Positions 32,396-34,526 of a stretch of DNA of 34,526 nt are shown here, piece after piece. The notes beneath the pieces are model-generated. The model was not told the DNA's origin. It made no database searches and saw only the letters and a program-made list of their open reading frames with translations. The DNA lies in NCBI GenBank assembly GCA_964578345.1, contig CAZOCP010000005.1:1-34526 (forward strand), given 5' to 3'. This DNA comes from VGKP01 sp964578345 (GTDB lineage: Archaea; Nanobdellota; Nanobdellia; Pacearchaeales; GW2011-AR1). Position 1 is the first letter of the stretch, and every line of letters begins with the position of its first letter. Both the position numbers and the translations under genes were made by a program.

Positions 32396-34282
32396 CTATC
32401 TTGCACTCTCAACTCTTTCCCAAGAATCTCCATATTCTTTCCCAAAGAATTTAGTATCTATATACACTTTAATCCACATATATAGCCTGGCAAAAACTAG
32501 TTCAAATGTCCAAATTAGTTCTTTAATATTATTTAGATATCTAAAAGCCCAAAGAACTCCCCTCCCTTCGTTCCAGAAAGTTTTCACTCTGGGAGTTATT
32601 GAAGTATTAACATATTTACTTAATTTTTCATGCGCTTTGCTCGTTCTTATTTTTTGTTTTATCCAATCTTTCCAATTATGGGCATTTGTGAGATAAACTT
32701 CAGCATTCTCAGCATACCCAATTCTATATCCATTTTCCCAAAAATAATAAGGTATAATTGCATCTTCTGCGACATCCAAGGGTATTTGTTTAATTATCTT
32801 TTTCCTGAAAGCAAAAAGATATGCAGAGCACTCCAGAAATTCATAATTTTCCGACGCTTTCTTTCTAATACGATGAGCAGCGTCAAAAAGAAAATTTGCC
32901 CAATATCCATATTTATTAGTTTTCTTTTCAACAGGAACAGGTCGCCCTCCGACACATCCAATCTCGGGATCAGAAAATTTTTTAGCTATTTCTTCAACAG
33001 AATTGCTGCTTATCCATATATCTCCGTCAGTAAGAATAAGAATATCGCTGTCCAGTTTCTTAAATAGAAGGTTTAGAGCATAACTCTTCCCTTTTCCTGG
33101 ATCTTTGAATATTTTTATTCTGTTATATTTTTTTTCATAAACTCTTGCAATATCCAAAGTTTCTTTATCTGGAGCAGATACCACAATATCATATTCATAT
33201 TTTGTTTTCTGGTTTAGTGCAGCTTCAATAGCTTTGCCAATTTTTTTCTCTTTAAAGGCAGTTATAACTAAGAAAATTTTTTCCTTCTTTATTTTTTTTA
33301 CCGCTAAAATAATCTCCTCGATATTAATCTTCTCCATGCTTCTGCATGTTTTCTTATAACAACAGACGCATGAAGATTTTGCTATTATCTTTTCTCCTGT
33401 GTTATACATATCAATTTCGGATGGAGAAGTCGGGCCAACCAAGCAAACAGTTTTTCTCTTAAGAGCTAAAGCAAGATGCAGGCCTAAACTATCAGTGCTT
33501 ATTATAATTTTACATAAGCTTATTAAGGCAGGAAATTCTATTAAATCATTACCACATCCTGTATCAATTACAGGAACTTTTACTTTTTTTAGAATTTCTT
33601 TATTTCTTTCTATCTCATTAGGCCCACCGAAAAGCAATATTTTAGCTTGAAATTCTTTATAAAGCCTTTCAATTAAAGAAACAGTTTTCTTAATCGGGAG
33701 AGATTTAGGCCATCTATCAGCTCCACCAACATTAATGCCTAAAATGAAGTCTTCAGAAGACAAGTTGTATCGTCTAGCAAAATTTTTTGCTATTTCCCTT
33801 TGTTTTAAACTAAGCCTCAAAAAAGGTGCGTATCTTTCCCAGCTCACCCTAGCTATTTCAGCCATTAGTTGTCTGTGGGTTTTTTTATTCTTCTTTTTTA
33901 ATATATCATTCAAGGGCTTTTTCCCAAGTACAGACATTGCAAACCACTCACGAGTCGTAGGAGTGGGAAAAACTTTTCTATTTGAATAACCAAAACCTAT
34001 AAATTCTTTGTACTTCAATGAAGATGCAAAAGCACAAGTCTCTTCATCTTCTTCCAGATTAATAATCAAGTCAAAACTGATATTTTTTATTCTATCTTTA
34101 TTTTCAGATTCTATAAAATAGTCTATATATTGACTGTTAATAAATAAGGGTTTGGCTTTCTTGTCACTAATCCAATACATTTTAGGGCTTTCTTTTTTGT
34201 ATTTATCTTTTATCGCCTGTGCTAAAAAACTTGTTCTCACTACATCTCCCAAAGCCCCTATTTTAATAATTAATATATCCAT
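32396..34282 (-). CDS. Fused GT9 (heptosyltransferase-like) and GT2 glycosyltransferase
   Basis: 628 aa with two glycosyltransferase domains. The N-terminal GT9 part (about 1-330) has ILIIKIGALGDVVRTSFLAQAI, GGADRWPKSLPIKK and STDSLGLHLALALKRKTVCLVGPTSP, the ADP-heptose:LPS heptosyltransferase pattern, followed by a Cys-rich segment CVCCYKKTC (305-313). The C-terminal GT2 part (about 335-560) has LVITAFKEKKIGKAIEAAL, GKGKSYALNLLF and LTDGDIWI (DGD at about 419-421), then EDAIIPYYFWENGYRI. Two activities in one chain suggest consecutive sugar additions. The start at 34282 is set by a TATA box 27 nt upstream; 34300 is too close to it. Sugars unknown. Confidence 0.87.
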   Translation of the reverse strand: MDILIIKIGALGDVVRTSFLAQAIKDKYKKESPKMYWISDKKAKPLFINSQYIDYFIESENKDRIKNISFDLIINLEEDEETCAFASSLKYKEFIGFGYSNRKVFPTPTTREWFAMSVLGKKPLNDILKKKNKKTHRQLMAEIARVSWERYAPFLRLSLKQREIAKNFARRYNLSSEDFILGINVGGADRWPKSLPIKKTVSLIERLYKEFQAKILLFGGPNEIERNKEILKKVKVPVIDTGCGNDLIEFPALISLCKIIISTDSLGLHLALALKRKTVCLVGPTSPSEIDMYNTGEKIIAKSSCVCCYKKTCRSMEKINIEEIILAVKKIKKEKIFLVITAFKEKKIGKAIEAALNQKTKYEYDIVVSAPDKETLDIARVYEKKYNRIKIFKDPGKGKSYALNLLFKKLDSDILILTDGDIWISSNSVEEIAKKFSDPEIGCVGGRPVPVEKKTNKYGYWANFLFDAAHRIRKKASENYEFLECSAYLFAFRKKIIKQIPLDVAEDAIIPYYFWENGYRIGYAENAEVYLTNAHNWKDWIKQKIRTSKAHEKLSKYVNTSITPRVKTFWNEGRGVLWAFRYLNNIKELIWTFELVFARLYMWIKVYIDTKFFGKEYGDSWERVESAR

Positions 34283-34303
34283 AATATAAAAAATACTCAA
34301 TAC

Positions 34304-34315
34304 CTTTAAAAATAC
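34304..34315 (-). promoter_or_regulatory. TATA box of the GT9-GT2 gene
   Basis: On the minus strand GTATTTTTAAAGG is centred about 27 nt before the ATG at 34282. Confidence 0.55.
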
Positions 34316-34447
34316 TTAGGACAGAGGTTATTTAATAAAGTTTCTAATATTCACTGACGCTAACTTTACAGCTCACGGTTTATTGAATTGAAAAAATTGT
34401 GCAGGTTAGAGACATTTGATACCACTTAAATGCAGATGATAATAAAA

Positions 34448-34526
34448 TTAAAGCTTCTTTTGCATAACAAGAATATCTTCTAGCAATTTTGGATTTACAA
34501 CCTCTCGTAATCTCTCAACAGCTTCA
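34448..34526 (-). CDS. Partial CDS, C-terminal 25 residues only
   Basis: One open frame enters from the right edge on the minus strand and ends at TAA (34448-34450). It reads EAVERLREVVNPKLLEDILV followed by MQKKL, an amphipathic helical C-terminus. Too little is visible to name a family. About 165 nt of gene-free sequence separate it from the GT9-GT2 start. Confidence 0.5.
   Translation of the reverse strand, partial: EAVERLREVVNPKLLEDILVMQKKL

Noticed and set aside
34301..34447. Additional small gene between the GT9-GT2 gene and the partial right-edge gene
   Set aside because: No frame with a plausible start and length was found; only the promoter of the GT9-GT2 gene and AT-rich spacer.
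1..34526. tRNA or rRNA genes
   Set aside because: No cloverleaf with T-arm GTTCRANNC and matching acceptor, and no rRNA sequence, was seen in the intergenic stretches on either strand.

Overview
This AT-rich window carries a complete archaeal (not bacterial) order of ribosomal protein genes, running on the minus strand from uL3 (rpl3) to secY. It is followed by a plus/minus mosaic of N-glycosylation and polyprenol-sugar genes. The archaeal/eukaryotic-type proteins eL32, eL19, eS4 and eIF1 (SUI1), archaeal AglB, and TATA boxes about 25-27 nt upstream of start codons (leaderless transcripts) identify an archaeon. Compact overlapping genes, shortened ribosomal proteins and absence of the Rnp1 gene from its usual slot suggest a DPANN archaeon (Woesearchaeota/Pacearchaeota-like); the exact lineage is inference.

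Layout. 1-301 holds the 3' part of a structured repeat (element A) and the 3' flank of secY. 302-13998 (minus strand) is one tightly packed operon: uL3, uL4, a DEDDh exonuclease, uL23, uL2, uS19, uL22, uS3, uL29, eIF1, uS17, a 45-aa unknown protein, uL14, uL24, eS4, uL5, uS14, uS8, uL6, eL32, eL19, uL18, uS5, uL30, a zinc-ribbon protein, uL15, SecY. Neighbours overlap by 1-14 nt or lie a few nt apart, so transcription and translation are probably coupled. 14236-21574 (plus) encodes a membrane-anchored HEGYH metalloprotease, a SpoIIM-like membrane protein, the oligosaccharyltransferase AglB, a GlcNAc-1-P-transferase-like enzyme and a lipid-linked-glycan flippase. 21536-24108 (minus) pairs a polyprenol-phosphate sugar synthase with a GT39/GT83-type membrane glycosyltransferase. 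24470-27744 (plus) has an Alg5-like GT2, Alg14-like and Alg13-like proteins, a metzincin-like protease and a methyltransferase. 27688-34282 (minus) has a GT2, an AsnB-type amidotransferase, a second GT39/GT83-type protein and a GT9-GT2 fusion. A partial gene touches the right edge.

Working model: the GPT-like enzyme starts a polyprenol-linked glycan, the Alg13/14-like pair and the GT2/GT9 proteins extend it in the cytoplasm, the MOP-family protein flips it, the multi-membrane-span GTs add sugars from polyprenol-phosphate donors outside, and AglB transfers it to Asn.

The most unusual signal is a family of four structured repeats (A 1-114, B 11751-11870, C 15171-15497, D 24236-24404), all in the same orientation. 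Complete copies begin TTTATTAT^GTC and end TTGAT. They share a conserved linear scaffold, but their hairpin stems are almost entirely different in sequence while staying base-paired. Copy B is exactly 120 nt and sits in frame inside the exonuclease gene of the ribosomal operon; deleting it restores an uninterrupted reading frame. I do not recognise this family.
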